Position numbers and translations under genes: made by a program
Shown: positions 6,941 to 15,578 of the stretch, piece after piece
How positions within the stretch are numbered: the stretch's first letter is position 1
Layout: every line of letters begins with the position of its first letter
The notes under the pieces: model-generated
Seen by the model: the letters and a program-made list of their open reading frames with translations, nothing else
What the model was told of the DNA's origin: nothing
Databases searched by the model: none
Assembly: GCA_034437795.1 (NCBI GenBank)
Contig: DAOTTI010000267.1
Coordinates: forward strand, 1 to 64,000
Direction: 5' to 3'
DNA from: DAOTTI01 sp034437795
GTDB lineage: Bacteria > Chloroflexota > UBA11872 > UBA12225
Length of the DNA: 64,000 nucleotides

Positions 6941-9662
6941 GAATACGCGGCCGGACGGGATCGCAGTCCTGGAGCTGGTCGCCGGCGCCGCGGCGCCAGG
7001 TCGCCGTGCCGTCGAGGATGCCCCGCCGCCGGAGCGCGAGCGAGCGCTCCCGCATATCCAGCCACTCATCGAGCGCCCGGTGCAGCCGGCGTGGCCGGTA
7101 TCGCCGGAACCGCCCCTGCGGCAGTTCGTCCCGCTGAAGCGCTCCGTCCTGGCGGGGGAGATTACCGGGCCCCTGGCGTCGCTCCGCCTGACGCAGGTCT
7201 TCGGGTTCGGCCCCGACGTCGAGCGCGATGGCCTGATGGGGCCGGTGGAAGCGCTGTACCGCTTCCCCTTGCCCGGCGACGCCGCCGTCACAGGGGTGCT
7301 GGTGCGGTTCGGTGAGGTGGTGGTCGAGGCGGCGCTCGAAGCGAGGGGGCAGGCCGAGGCGGAGTACGATGCGGCGCGGCGCGAGGGCCGGCAGGCCACG
7401 CTGCTCACCCGCGAATCGCCGGACGTGTTCACCCTGCGCCTGGCCGGCATCACCTTCGACCAGGACGTGGCGGTCGAGACCTCGTACGTGCAGCTAGCGC
7501 GCGCGGAGCGCACAGGATGGACGCTGCGCGTGCCGCTGACCACTGCCCCGCGCTATGTGCGAGGCAACGAGGCCGGTACCCGCCACGCCCAGGGCCAGCC
7601 GGGCTTCGTCTTGCGCGACCCCGGCCACCGTTTCCGGCTCGACGTGACCGCGCACGGGGCGGCCGAGGTCACGAGCCCGACGCACCCCCTGTCCGTGGAG
7701 CGTTCGGGCGCCGATGGGGACTGCCTGCGCGTGGCTCTGGCCGGGGGCGAGGTCCTGCCGGATCGCGACCTGGTCCTATCCTGGCAGCCGCTCCAGGAGA
7801 CCGCGCGCCCCGCCGCCCGCGTCTGGCTGCACGATGAGCCCGCGTCCGACCAGGTCTATTTCCTGGCAATGGTCACGCCCCCGCACGCCCCCGCGCCGGA
7901 TGCCGGCCGGCCACGGGAGCTGATCGTGCTGGTGGACCACTCGGGGTCGATGGCGGGTTCCAAGTGGGCCGCCGCCGACTGGGCGGTGAAGCAGTTCCTG
8001 GCCGAACTGGACGAGCGCGAGCGCTTCACTCTCGGCGTCTTCCACAACACCACCACGTGGTTCGCCACGCAGCCGTGTCCCGCCACGATGGAGGCGGTGG
8101 CGCAGGCCTACCGTTTCCTGGACGCCCACCGCGACAGCGGGGGCACCGAGCTGGGCGTGGCCCTGGAGCAGGCCCTCAGCCTTCGCCGGGTGGAGGGGGA
8201 GTACGCCCGCCACGTGGTGGTGATCACGGACGCCCAGGTGACGGACACCCATCGCATCCTGCGCCTGGCCGAGCAGGAGGCACGGCGCGCCGACCGGCGC
8301 CGGATCAGCGTGCTGTGCATCGACGCCGCCCCGAACTCCTTCCTGGCCCTGGAGCTCGCCGAGCGCGGGGGCGGCGTAGCCAGGTTCCTCACCAGCGCCG
8401 CGGATGAGGAGGACATCGCCACCGCGCTGGATGAGCTACTGGCGGAGTGGGCGCGACCGGTGGCCACCGACCTCCGCCTCACCGTCAACCGCCGCCAGGT
8501 CGAGACCGCCGGCCGCCGGACCGTCCCCGCCGGCAGTGACGACACGAGCGACGCCGCCATCGATCTGGGCGATCTCCCCGCGGGGCGCAGCGTGTGGGTG
8601 GCCGGGCGCGTACCTCGTGCAGACGTGCACGATCTCCGGTTCTCGCTCGCCGCGGCCGGCGAGAACCAGCGTCCGGCCCTGCTCAAGCCGGCGGCCGGCC
8701 CGGCCCACCAGCCAGCGCTGAAGGCGCTCTTTGGCGCGCAGCGCCTCCTGGCCCTGGAGCACCTCGCCGGAGCGCGGTACGATCGCCGCGAGCTCCGCAG
8801 CCGGCTGGCGGCGCTGGGCTATGACGCCGACCGCGTCCTGGCCGGCGCTGAGCGCCACCTTGCCAGGCTCTATCCCGAGAATGCGGGGTGGGAGCACGAG
8901 CAGGCGTTGCGAGACCTGCTGCGCCGTGAGGCGCTGGCGTTCGGCCTGCCTTCCTCCGAGACGGCCTTCGTCGCCACGCGCAAGGAGCGCGGGAAGCTGG
9001 TCGAGCGCACGGTCGTCGTTGGCAACGCCCTGCCCGCCGGCTGGTCCGAGCCTGCCTATTCCCTGGCCACCGCGCCGGCCAAGGCGTCGTTCGCCTCGCG
9101 TTTGGCCCCGCCCCTGGCGTCAGACGCCGCGGATGCTGGCGTGTTTGGCGCCCTGGCGGCGCCTGCTGGATCCGCACCGGCCGGTGGCGGCGGAGCGCCG
9201 GACGAGCGCTGGCATATGGCGGCCCCCACCGCGGCGGCGCCCGTTGCGCCACGCCGCCACGACTATCCTGGTGCCCACGTCCCCGGGCTTGGCCGGTCGT
9301 CGGCCATCGTCTTCGCTGGCGCACCGCGGCTGCAGGATGGCGCGGCGGTGCTGTACGACTCCGAGCGGGCCGGCGCGTGTCCCTTGCCGGACATGGTGAC
9401 CTTCACGCTGCTGCGGGTCCGCTTCCTCGCTGGCGCGCCGGACGCGGGCGCCGTCGACCGGCGCCTGCGCCTGCTCATCTTTGTCGATGATCTGGCATCG
9501 CCCCGCGCGCAGGTGCTGCTGGCCGACCTGCTGCGGCAGCACGGAGAGCGCCCGCTCAATCTGCGACGGCGGCCGGGCGAGCCGGTGCGCATCGTCTTGC
9601 TGGATCCGACGGGGGCCTGGGCCGCCGGTGCGCCGGCGCTGGAGATCAGCCTGGGCTGGTAA
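6918..9662 (+). CDS. VIT and von Willebrand factor A domain protein
   Basis: A 914-residue protein: a VIT domain at about residues 75-215 (inter-alpha-trypsin-inhibitor type), a VWA domain at about 330-500 and a long C-terminal region with a low-complexity stretch near 720-760. The metal-ion-dependent adhesion site is complete: Asp340-x-Ser342-x-Ser344 (DHSGS), Thr410 (GGTELG) and Asp438 (VVITDAQ). There is no signal peptide or membrane segment, so it may act in the cytoplasm as a scaffold. ATG 6918 has GAGGACG upstream and overlaps the MerR stop. The pairing of a MerR regulator with a VIT/VWA gene points to a regulated stress or complex-assembly role; the function is not established. The end overlaps the next gene, on the opposite strand, by 17 bases. 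Confidence 0.88.
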   Translation: MFNPRAYENTRPDGIAVLELVAGAAAPGRRAVEDAPPPERERALPHIQPLIERPVQPAWPVSPEPPLRQFVPLKRSVLAGEITGPLASLRLTQVFGFGPDVERDGLMGPVEALYRFPLPGDAAVTGVLVRFGEVVVEAALEARGQAEAEYDAARREGRQATLLTRESPDVFTLRLAGITFDQDVAVETSYVQLARAERTGWTLRVPLTTAPRYVRGNEAGTRHAQGQPGFVLRDPGHRFRLDVTAHGAAEVTSPTHPLSVERSGADGDCLRVALAGGEVLPDRDLVLSWQPLQETARPAARVWLHDEPASDQVYFLAMVTPPHAPAPDAGRPRELIVLVDHSGSMAGSKWAAADWAVKQFLAELDERERFTLGVFHNTTTWFATQPCPATMEAVAQAYRFLDAHRDSGGTELGVALEQALSLRRVEGEYARHVVVITDAQVTDTHRILRLAEQEARRADRRRISVLCIDAAPNSFLALELAERGGGVARFLTSAADEEDIATALDELLAEWARPVATDLRLTVNRRQVETAGRRTVPAGSDDTSDAAIDLGDLPAGRSVWVAGRVPRADVHDLRFSLAAAGENQRPALLKPAAGPAHQPALKALFGAQRLLALEHLAGARYDRRELRSRLAALGYDADRVLAGAERHLARLYPENAGWEHEQALRDLLRREALAFGLPSSETAFVATRKERGKLVERTVVVGNALPAGWSEPAYSLATAPAKASFASRLAPPLASDAADAGVFGALAAPAGSAPAGGGGAPDERWHMAAPTAAAPVAPRRHDYPGAHVPGLGRSSAIVFAGAPRLQDGAAVLYDSERAGACPLPDMVTFTLLRVRFLAGAPDAGAVDRRLRLLIFVDDLASPRAQVLLADLLRQHGERPLNLRRRPGEPVRIVLLDPTGAWAAGAPALEISLGW

Positions 9663-10224
9663 GGCTGCGGTCGCCCGCTTCGGCGGGCCGGCCGCTGGCG
9701 ACGGCCAAGGCGCGGACGGCCGCTGCCAGCGCGGCGTCGAGCGCCGCACGGGTGGCCTGCGGCGGCGCTCCGTAAGGGACCGGCTCGAAGACCAGGCGCC
9801 GGTACCGCCAGCCGCCGGCCGGGCGCCCCCACCCGAACCGCCTGAGCAGGCGCCGCCACCAGGAACCGGCGACGGGCGGCCCGTCCGGCGGCAGGTGAGG
9901 GCGGAGCCAGTCCGGCACCGGCCCGAGCGCGCCCTCGACACAGCGCACGCGGACCCCCGGCGCGCCCAGGTCCTGCCCCGCGGCGCGGCGACACCTGCGC
10001 ACGAAGTCCCGCCAGCGCCGGAGGTCGGCGACCACCACGTCCACGTGGGCCTGGCGCCGCCCTCGCGCAAGCGAGTCAGGCTCATCAGGATGGCCGGCGC
10101 AGGAGAAGACGGTGCGCACCCAGCCGCTGTGGTTGAGGGCGGCCACCAGGGGACGGATCTGGGCATCGATCCGCTCGCCGCGCAGGGCGTCCCAGGGGAT
10201 AAACGGCTGCCCAATGGAGGCCAT
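9646..10224 (-). CDS. Conserved-looking hypothetical protein with SCAGHP motif
   Basis: Starting at ATG 10224 the protein is 192 residues and begins MASIGQPFIPWDALRGERI. A block VRTVFSCAGHPDEPDS near residue 36, followed by HVDVVVADLRRWRDFVRRC, looks like a structured alpha/beta domain; Cys and His in SCAGHP could bind metal. A Trp/Arg-rich middle (SWWRRLLRRFGWGRP) is odd. An upstream in-frame start at 10311 exists, but the extra part runs through the 13-base repeats and is probably untranslated. It overlaps the VIT/VWA gene tail to tail by 17 bases. Function unknown. Confidence 0.6.
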   Translation of the reverse strand: MASIGQPFIPWDALRGERIDAQIRPLVAALNHSGWVRTVFSCAGHPDEPDSLARGRRQAHVDVVVADLRRWRDFVRRCRRAAGQDLGAPGVRVRCVEGALGPVPDWLRPHLPPDGPPVAGSWWRRLLRRFGWGRPAGGWRYRRLVFEPVPYGAPPQATRAALDAALAAAVRALAVASGRPAEAGDRSLTSPG

Positions 10225-10234
10225 CACCCCAATT

Positions 10235-10273
10235 CTGTACCCCGATCCTGTACCCCTGTTCTGTACCGGCGAG
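10235..10273 (-). repeat. Three 13-bp direct repeats upstream of a start codon
   Basis: CTGTACC occurs at 10235, 10248 and 10261, exactly 13 bases apart (consensus YCTGTACCCC plus three variable bases). On the minus strand the array GGGTACAG lies just upstream of ATG 10224, where iterated regulator sites would be expected. Confidence 0.6.
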
Positions 10274-10386
10274 CCCGCACCAGGGCGCTTGCCGGCGTAA
10301 CGTGGCGCCAAACGGTATGATCCCTGCCACCAGCGCTGGCCCCGCCCTGGTGGGGCGAACGGGCCGGCAAGGAAGGGAGACGTTCA

Positions 10387-11781
10387 ATGGCAAGGAGCTT
10401 ACCGGGGATGCGCACACTCGAGGGAGAGAGGGGGCCGGCCATGCCGGCCGCTGGCTGGACGCGGCGCCGGCTGCTGCGTGGCGCCGCCACCGGCGTCGCG
10501 GCAGGAAGCAGCCTGGCGCTGTGGGCCTGCGGGCCGGCGTCGGGGACGGGAGGGGAGGGCGCCAAGCCCGCAGGCCAGCCGGTCAGTATCCGGTTCCATC
10601 ACCGTGGGGGTACGCCGCCGGCCCAGGAGCCGACGTTGTATCAGGAGCAGATCCCGCTCTTCCAGCAAAAGTACCCCACGATCAAGATCATCGATGAAGG
10701 CTTCACCGGCGAGGACTATTACCAGAAGGTGACGGTGATGGCCGCCGGCGGCTCGCTCGGCGACGTGATGTGGACTAGCGTCGGGGGCGGAGGGATCTAC
10801 AACCTGATCGTGCAGAAGATCCTGGCGCCGCTTGACCCGATTGTGGCCAGGGAGAAGTTCGACCTGGGCCAGTACTACAAGGGCTGCATCGACGGCCTCA
10901 AGCGCGACGGCAAGCTCTACGCCCTGCCGTTCAAGAGCCACCCGGGCGTCTCGCTCCTGTACTACAACCAGACGCTGTTCGAGCAGCGAGGCGGCGGCGT
11001 GCCGGACAGGTCCTGGACGCTGGACCGCTTCCTTGACGCGGCCAAGCGGGTCACCCAGGGCGACGTGTTCGGCTATAACCCCGCCACCAGCCAGAAGACG
11101 ATCCTCACCTTTGTGCGCGCCTTCGGGGGCGAGCTCCTCGATCCGGAAGGTAGGAAGAGCCTGCTCAACTCACCACAGGCGATCGCCGCCATCACCTGGA
11201 TGTACGAGGCCTTCCAGAAGCACCGCATCGCCCCCACGCCGTCGCAGGCGAGCCAGGAAGGGGGCGTGGACCGCATGTTCGTGAACGGGAAGCTGGCGTC
11301 CGGCAAATGGGGGACGTCCTTCGAGAACACGGCCCGGCGCGACGTCAAGGACTCCTTCAAGTGGTTCGCCAGCCTGCATCCCAAAGGCCCGGGCGGCGTG
11401 CCCGGCTCCGATTACGAGATCGACGGCGACTCGATCATCGCCACGAGCAAGCACCCCGACGCCGCCTGGCAATGGGTGAAATGGCTGACCAACCAGGAGA
11501 GCGGCATCCGGCTGGGTGAGATCGGCGGGACCGTCGGGGGCCGGCCGGACGTGTACAAGAGCCCGCGCCTGCTGAAGGACCCCATCCGCCAGGTGTTCCT
11601 GGAGGCGATGGAGACCGCCCAGCCGGGGCGGCCAGTCTACAACACGCGCATGGCGGAATACGAGAAAGTGATCCAGGACGGACTGCTGCCGCTCTGGGAA
11701 GGCAAGGAGACGCCCAGCCGCGCCTACATTGATGAGATCACGCGACAGGTACAAGTGGTCCTGGATAAGCCGCTCCCCTGA
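10387..11781 (+). CDS. ABC sugar-binding lipoprotein 1
   Basis: Extracellular solute-binding protein (family 1, carbohydrate type), 464 residues. The N-terminus combines a twin-arginine motif (TRRRLLRG, 25-32), a hydrophobic core and a lipobox (ALWACG) with the lipidated Cys at 48, so it should be exported folded by Tat and anchored outside. The body has the two-lobed binding-protein pattern (FQQKYPTIKI, MAAGGSLGDV, LYALPFKSHPG, and WQWVKWLTNQESG near the end). GGAAGGGAG precedes the ATG. No permease or ATPase gene follows, unlike a normal ABC importer operon. The ligand is probably a mono- or oligosaccharide. Confidence 0.92.
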   Translation: MARSLPGMRTLEGERGPAMPAAGWTRRRLLRGAATGVAAGSSLALWACGPASGTGGEGAKPAGQPVSIRFHHRGGTPPAQEPTLYQEQIPLFQQKYPTIKIIDEGFTGEDYYQKVTVMAAGGSLGDVMWTSVGGGGIYNLIVQKILAPLDPIVAREKFDLGQYYKGCIDGLKRDGKLYALPFKSHPGVSLLYYNQTLFEQRGGGVPDRSWTLDRFLDAAKRVTQGDVFGYNPATSQKTILTFVRAFGGELLDPEGRKSLLNSPQAIAAITWMYEAFQKHRIAPTPSQASQEGGVDRMFVNGKLASGKWGTSFENTARRDVKDSFKWFASLHPKGPGGVPGSDYEIDGDSIIATSKHPDAAWQWVKWLTNQESGIRLGEIGGTVGGRPDVYKSPRLLKDPIRQVFLEAMETAQPGRPVYNTRMAEYEKVIQDGLLPLWEGKETPSRAYIDEITRQVQVVLDKPLP

Positions 11782-11970
11782 GCCTGCCATCCATTCGCCG
11801 GCCCGGCGGGGACAGCGACGCGGAGGCGTCGTGCGCTCGGCCGGGCCGGCTGCGGGCGCGGACTGTGGGCGCGGAGGCCCTACACGTCGTCCAGATCGAG
11901 CTCCCCCGCCCCCTGGGGGAGAAGCTGCAGGGGTGGACTGTGGGCGCCAAGGCCCTACACGGCCGCGGGG
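11782..11970. repeat. Short spacer with a repeat pair and GC hairpin
   Basis: GGACTGTGGGCGC..GGCCCTACACG occurs at 11860-11886 and 11935-11961 with two mismatches, spaced by 48 bases of other sequence that includes a CTCCCC/GGGGAG hairpin (11901-11921). This is the weakest member of the repeat-unique-repeat loci in the window. Confidence 0.6.
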
Positions 11971-12312
11971 TCAGGGCACCGGACCGGCGGGAGGGCGCTC
12001 GCTGCAGGCCAGCGCGTCCTCGACGCAGGCGGCGGCGGCTTCGCTATCCTCGAATTCGCCGAGCGTTGTCGGGCCGCTGGTCGAGCCGGGAGCGGTCTGG
12101 CAAGAGATCACGTGAAAGCGGTGCCGGCGGGGGTCATGGAGCACCTGCACGCTGATGCCCCCCTCCCACTGAGGGGGGAAGACGACCCAGGCCAGGTCGG
12201 AGCTGGACCGGTAGCCGGTCAGGCGGCGGCGCCTTAACGCGGCAAGAAGAAGGTCTCGCGGCGTACGTGTCGTGGGCACGATCTGCTGGTCCTTAGGGGG
12301 CTTACGGGGCAC
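11971..12312 (-). CDS. Hypothetical 113-residue protein
   Basis: The translation contains a coherent middle (LAWVVFPPQWEGGISVQVLHDPRRHRF) and an acidic C-terminal helix (EFEDSEAAAACVEDALAC), giving the look of a small alpha/beta protein. The start used is GTG 12312, with only a weak ribosome-binding site. It lies convergent to the preceding sugar-binding gene and divergent from the SDR. No family recognised. Confidence 0.5.
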   Translation of the reverse strand: MPRKPPKDQQIVPTTRTPRDLLLAALRRRRLTGYRSSSDLAWVVFPPQWEGGISVQVLHDPRRHRFHVISCQTAPGSTSGPTTLGEFEDSEAAAACVEDALACSERPPAGPVP

Positions 12313-12535
12313 TAGCCGCTGGCCGGCGCTGTCACCGCCAGACCGCTGCTGGAAGCTGCTGTCAGGATGCTACGGGCCCGGCCGGCCGGTGACAATCAGC
12401 CGGCCATAACGGGCTATGGCGGCGCCAGGCGGGCAGTCTGTCGCCGGCCGGAGCCGGCGGGCGGCGGACGCGCGCGCCCGCAATGGTCGGCCATCGCCAG
12501 CAGGAAGTTACGTCAGCGGTGGAGGGTGAGCAGTC

Positions 12536-13384
12536 ATGCGCCTGGCAGGCAAAGTGGCTCTGGTGAGCGGGGGTGGTGGCGCGGGCATTGGTCGCGCCAT
12601 CGCCACGTTGTTTGCGCGCGAAGGCGCGGCCGTGGTGGTAGGAGACATCAACGAGGCCGGCGCCCGAGACGTGGCCGCCGCCATTCAGGCGGCAGGTGGC
12701 CGCGCGACGGCGCTGCGCGCAGACGCCGGTTCAGCGCCGGACGTGCAGCGCCTGGTCCGCACCGCCGTCGACGCCTACGGCAGGCTGACCACGATCGTGA
12801 ACGTCGCCTCCTGGGCCGCAGTCAGACCGATCCACGAGCTAGACGACGCCGAGTGGGACCATACCCTGGCCGTCGGGCTCACGTCTTGCTTCCTCACCGC
12901 CCGGTATGGCCTGCCCGAGCTGATGCGCGCCGGCCGCGAGGCCGGCCCGTCGATCGTCAGCATCTCGTCGGCCAACGGGGTGATCACGAACCCCGGCTTC
13001 GGCGCCTATTCCGCGGCCAAGGCCGGCATCCTGGGGCTGACCAGAAATCTGGCCCTGGACTACGGCCCCTACGGGATCCGCGCCAACGCCATCTGCCCCG
13101 GCCTGATCTTGAACGACCGTACTCGGCCACGGGTGCAGGCCGATCCGGCGGAGTGGCGCGGCAACCTGGATTGCTACCCGCTGGGCACGATCGGCGCGCC
13201 CGAGGACGTGGCCTATGCAGCCCTCTACCTGGCGTCGGACGAGGCAAGGTGGGTAACGGGGGTCACCCTGATGGTGGACGGTGGGCTCACCATCCAGTCT
13301 GTGGAGGCCCTGGTGCGCCCATCGTTCCGGCGCCGATGGAAGCGGAGCACGGTGACCATCATTGATCCGGATGAAGATGAATAG
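12536..13384 (+). CDS. Short-chain dehydrogenase/reductase
   Basis: Classical SDR of 282 residues, expected to oxidise a sugar, polyol or keto compound with NAD(P). Seen: cofactor motif SGGGGAGIG (11-19), Asp37 after the second strand (favouring NAD), catalytic Ser144/145, Tyr158 and Lys162 (YSAAK), and ICPG after the sixth strand. The usual NNAG motif is NVAS here, a mild departure. GGAGGGTGAG lies about 10 bases before the ATG. The last 25 residues are an extra basic-then-acidic tail. It lies between two sugar-binding genes, compatible with a role in sugar oxidation. Confidence 0.92.
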   Translation: MRLAGKVALVSGGGGAGIGRAIATLFAREGAAVVVGDINEAGARDVAAAIQAAGGRATALRADAGSAPDVQRLVRTAVDAYGRLTTIVNVASWAAVRPIHELDDAEWDHTLAVGLTSCFLTARYGLPELMRAGREAGPSIVSISSANGVITNPGFGAYSAAKAGILGLTRNLALDYGPYGIRANAICPGLILNDRTRPRVQADPAEWRGNLDCYPLGTIGAPEDVAYAALYLASDEARWVTGVTLMVDGGLTIQSVEALVRPSFRRRWKRSTVTIIDPDEDE

Positions 13385-13482
13385 GCTTGAGTGGCCGGCG
13401 CGCCAGCCCAGGAGTGGCCGGCGCGCCGGCTGCGGGATGTGGCCATTCGTGGTCTGGATGGGCAGCTAGGGCTCCACCTAAC

Positions 13483-13545
13483 GTTCCCTCGGCCTTTGGG
13501 AGAAGACGAGAGTGAGGGCACCGCTTGCGAATACGCCGGGCTAGC
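13483..13545 (+). repeat. Dispersed intergenic palindrome, copy 2
   Basis: GTTCCCTCGGCCTTTGGGAG followed by GAGTGAGGGCACCGCTTGCGA and an ATACGCCGGGCTAGC tail. A diverged copy between two convergent genes. Just before it, GAGTGGCCGGCGCGCC is tandemly repeated at 13389 and 13413. Confidence 0.75.
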
Positions 13546-13572
13546 TCTGACGGGGATCCGGACGGTGGCCGG

Positions 13573-14988
13573 CTACTTTGGCGCCGTACGCTGCATGATC
13601 TCCAGCGCCAGGGGCGCGATCTTATCGAACGCCACGCGCATCGGCTGCTCGTTGGTGAAGACCTTATCCTGCTCCGGCTTGATGGCGTTGGCCCAGATCT
13701 CGGCAAACTCCACGATGGCGTGCGATGGCGTGATCTTGGCCAGATCGACCGAGTCGATGGCCGAGCGGAGGTCGCCTTCCGGTAGGTTGGCCTTCTCGCG
13801 GTAGAACTTGATCCAGTCCGCCGCCAGCGATTTCCGCGCCGGGATAGCCCCCTGCTGCAACGGCCAGAGGCGCAGCGCCTCAGGGCTCACCATGTGCTTG
13901 ATCAGCAGCCAGCCGGCATCCTTGTTGGGCTGGCCCTTGAACATGGCCCACTGGTCGGCGTAGAACCAGTTGTTGCGCGGTAGCCCGGGAGGCGACGGCG
14001 GGTTGGGGACCGCGCCCACGCCCCACTGGAAGTCCTTGATCTCGGCGTAGCGGGAGAAGGCGCCCGGCGTGTTGAATTCCATGGCCACCCGGCCGGTCTG
14101 GAACAGCGTAGGGATGGAGCCGCCCGCCCGTAGCTCGGTGATCTCTTCCGGCATCGGCCACACCTTGTGCCGGTGGCGGAGGTCGGCCAGGAACTGGATG
14201 CCGTCGATCACCGCTTCTTTCTGGGGCGCAAACTTCTTGGGATAGCCCGTCTCATAGGCCTCCAGCTCGAACCAGTCGCCCCCGTACGCCTGGGCATAGA
14301 ACCGATCGGCTCCCCAGGGGTTGCCGGCGCCGAACTGGACGCCGCGGCCGCTCTCCCGCTTGGTGGCTTTGAGCGCGATGTCGAGAAACCTGGGCCAGTT
14401 CCAGCTGCGGTCCTTCCAGTCGGTGGGCGGCGCTGTGAGGCGCTCTTTCTCGAGCAAGGTCCGGTTCACGATCATGATGTGGGGCCACACCGTGATCGGC
14501 AGACAGCTATACTTGCCCTTCCACTTGCAGAAGGCAAGCAGGGGCGGGTAGAAGTCGGACAGGTCGTAGCGGTCCCGCGCGATGAAGGGGTCCAGCTCCT
14601 CCAGCTGGGCCCGAGCGGCGTAGAAGCGGTATCCACGCTGCGCGGCGGGCCACCACAGGGCCGGCGGCGTTCCTGAGGCCAGCAGCAGATCGGTCTTCGT
14701 ATCGTACTGCCCCGATTCGGTGACGATGGCGTCGACCTTGATGTTGGGGTACTTGCTCTCGAAGAGCGCAAAGGCCTTGGTCTGGAGGTCGACCTCGATT
14801 GGCGTCGGCCGGAGCACGGCGATCAGCTTGACCTGCTCCTTCACCTGCGTCCCCACGCCCTCCCCGCGTTGGGGCGCTATGCCACAGGCGGCGAGCAGGG
14901 CGCCGGCTGCGCCCATACCTGCCGCCCCCCGGATGGCCGTCTGCCGGAGCAGCACACGGCGCGTAACCGCCGAGAGCATGACGCGCAT
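13573..14988 (-). CDS. ABC sugar-binding lipoprotein 2
   Basis: From ATG 14988 the protein has 471 residues with a Tat lipoprotein signal: Arg10-Arg11 (VTRRVLLRQ), a hydrophobic stretch and the lipobox LLAACG with Cys35. The mature part matches carbohydrate-binding family 1 proteins (FALFESKYPNIKV, LLLASGTPPALWW, GKYSCLPITVWP, GWLLIKHMVSPEALRLW). In-frame starts exist at 15048 and 14979; AGGGATGG upstream of 14988 decides the choice. It lies alone, convergent with the SDR, with no transporter membrane genes. Ligand unknown. Confidence 0.92.
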   Translation of the reverse strand: MRVMLSAVTRRVLLRQTAIRGAAGMGAAGALLAACGIAPQRGEGVGTQVKEQVKLIAVLRPTPIEVDLQTKAFALFESKYPNIKVDAIVTESGQYDTKTDLLLASGTPPALWWPAAQRGYRFYAARAQLEELDPFIARDRYDLSDFYPPLLAFCKWKGKYSCLPITVWPHIMIVNRTLLEKERLTAPPTDWKDRSWNWPRFLDIALKATKRESGRGVQFGAGNPWGADRFYAQAYGGDWFELEAYETGYPKKFAPQKEAVIDGIQFLADLRHRHKVWPMPEEITELRAGGSIPTLFQTGRVAMEFNTPGAFSRYAEIKDFQWGVGAVPNPPSPPGLPRNNWFYADQWAMFKGQPNKDAGWLLIKHMVSPEALRLWPLQQGAIPARKSLAADWIKFYREKANLPEGDLRSAIDSVDLAKITPSHAIVEFAEIWANAIKPEQDKVFTNEQPMRVAFDKIAPLALEIMQRTAPK

Positions 14989-15185
14989 TCCCGTTCCATC
15001 CCTATATGAGATTGGCCCGATACCACACCAGCCGGAGCGGGCGCTCACGCCAGGCTATCCAGACCCATGTGGGGATCGCGCCTCCTTGCGTCCAGTGTAG
15101 ACCAGCGGCGTTCAGAATGCGAGAGGCGAGCATAGGCCCTAAGTACTCCACCTGAGCCGTTCGGTGGCGCGCTCGGCGAAACTTG

Positions 15186-15500
15186 ATGGCAGCGACGATG
15201 TGGAGCGACCAGGAGCGTAGCCAGGCTCAGGCAGATCTCGAACGTTTGACGGGGGAGTTAGTGCGCCTCTACCAGCTACGGGAGCAGCTCAGGATGGCGC
15301 TTGGTGAGGCCGGCGAGACCGCCGACGCCGCCGCGCCCCAGCCGGTATCCGGCCCGCCGGTGATCCGCGTGATCCACGGCAAGCGTGAGGGACCGGCGCC
15401 GGTGGACGGGCAGCAGCGCAGCGCGCTCCGCGCTCAGTTCCAGGTCATTCGCGGGGGCCTGGCCGGCCCCGTCGAACCACCGCGACGCCCCGACCAGTAG
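15186..15500 (+). CDS. Hypothetical small protein with N-terminal coiled coil
   Basis: About 104 residues. The first 40 (DQERSQAQADLERLTGELV..) have strong heptad-like helix character with Leu and charged residues, then a Pro-rich linker and a basic segment (PPVIRVIHGKREG). TTG 15183 is an alternative start. No clear ribosome-binding site, and the gene lies between divergent and same-strand neighbours. It is kept because the sequence is amphipathic and unlike the Arg/Ala/Pro-rich shadow frames nearby. Confidence 0.5.
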   Translation: MAATMWSDQERSQAQADLERLTGELVRLYQLREQLRMALGEAGETADAAAPQPVSGPPVIRVIHGKREGPAPVDGQQRSALRAQFQVIRGGLAGPVEPPRRPDQ

Positions 15501-15578
15501 CACGCCCCGTAGAATCCAGGGCTGGACCGTCAAGAGGGTTGGAGGACGAGCAGCAGAGCCGGAGCAGGAGCCAGCGCC

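Noticed and set aside
10289..10321. Promoter TTGCCG/TATGAT upstream of binding protein 1
   Set aside because: The spacing is 21 bases and the -35 is poor; a chance match is as likely.
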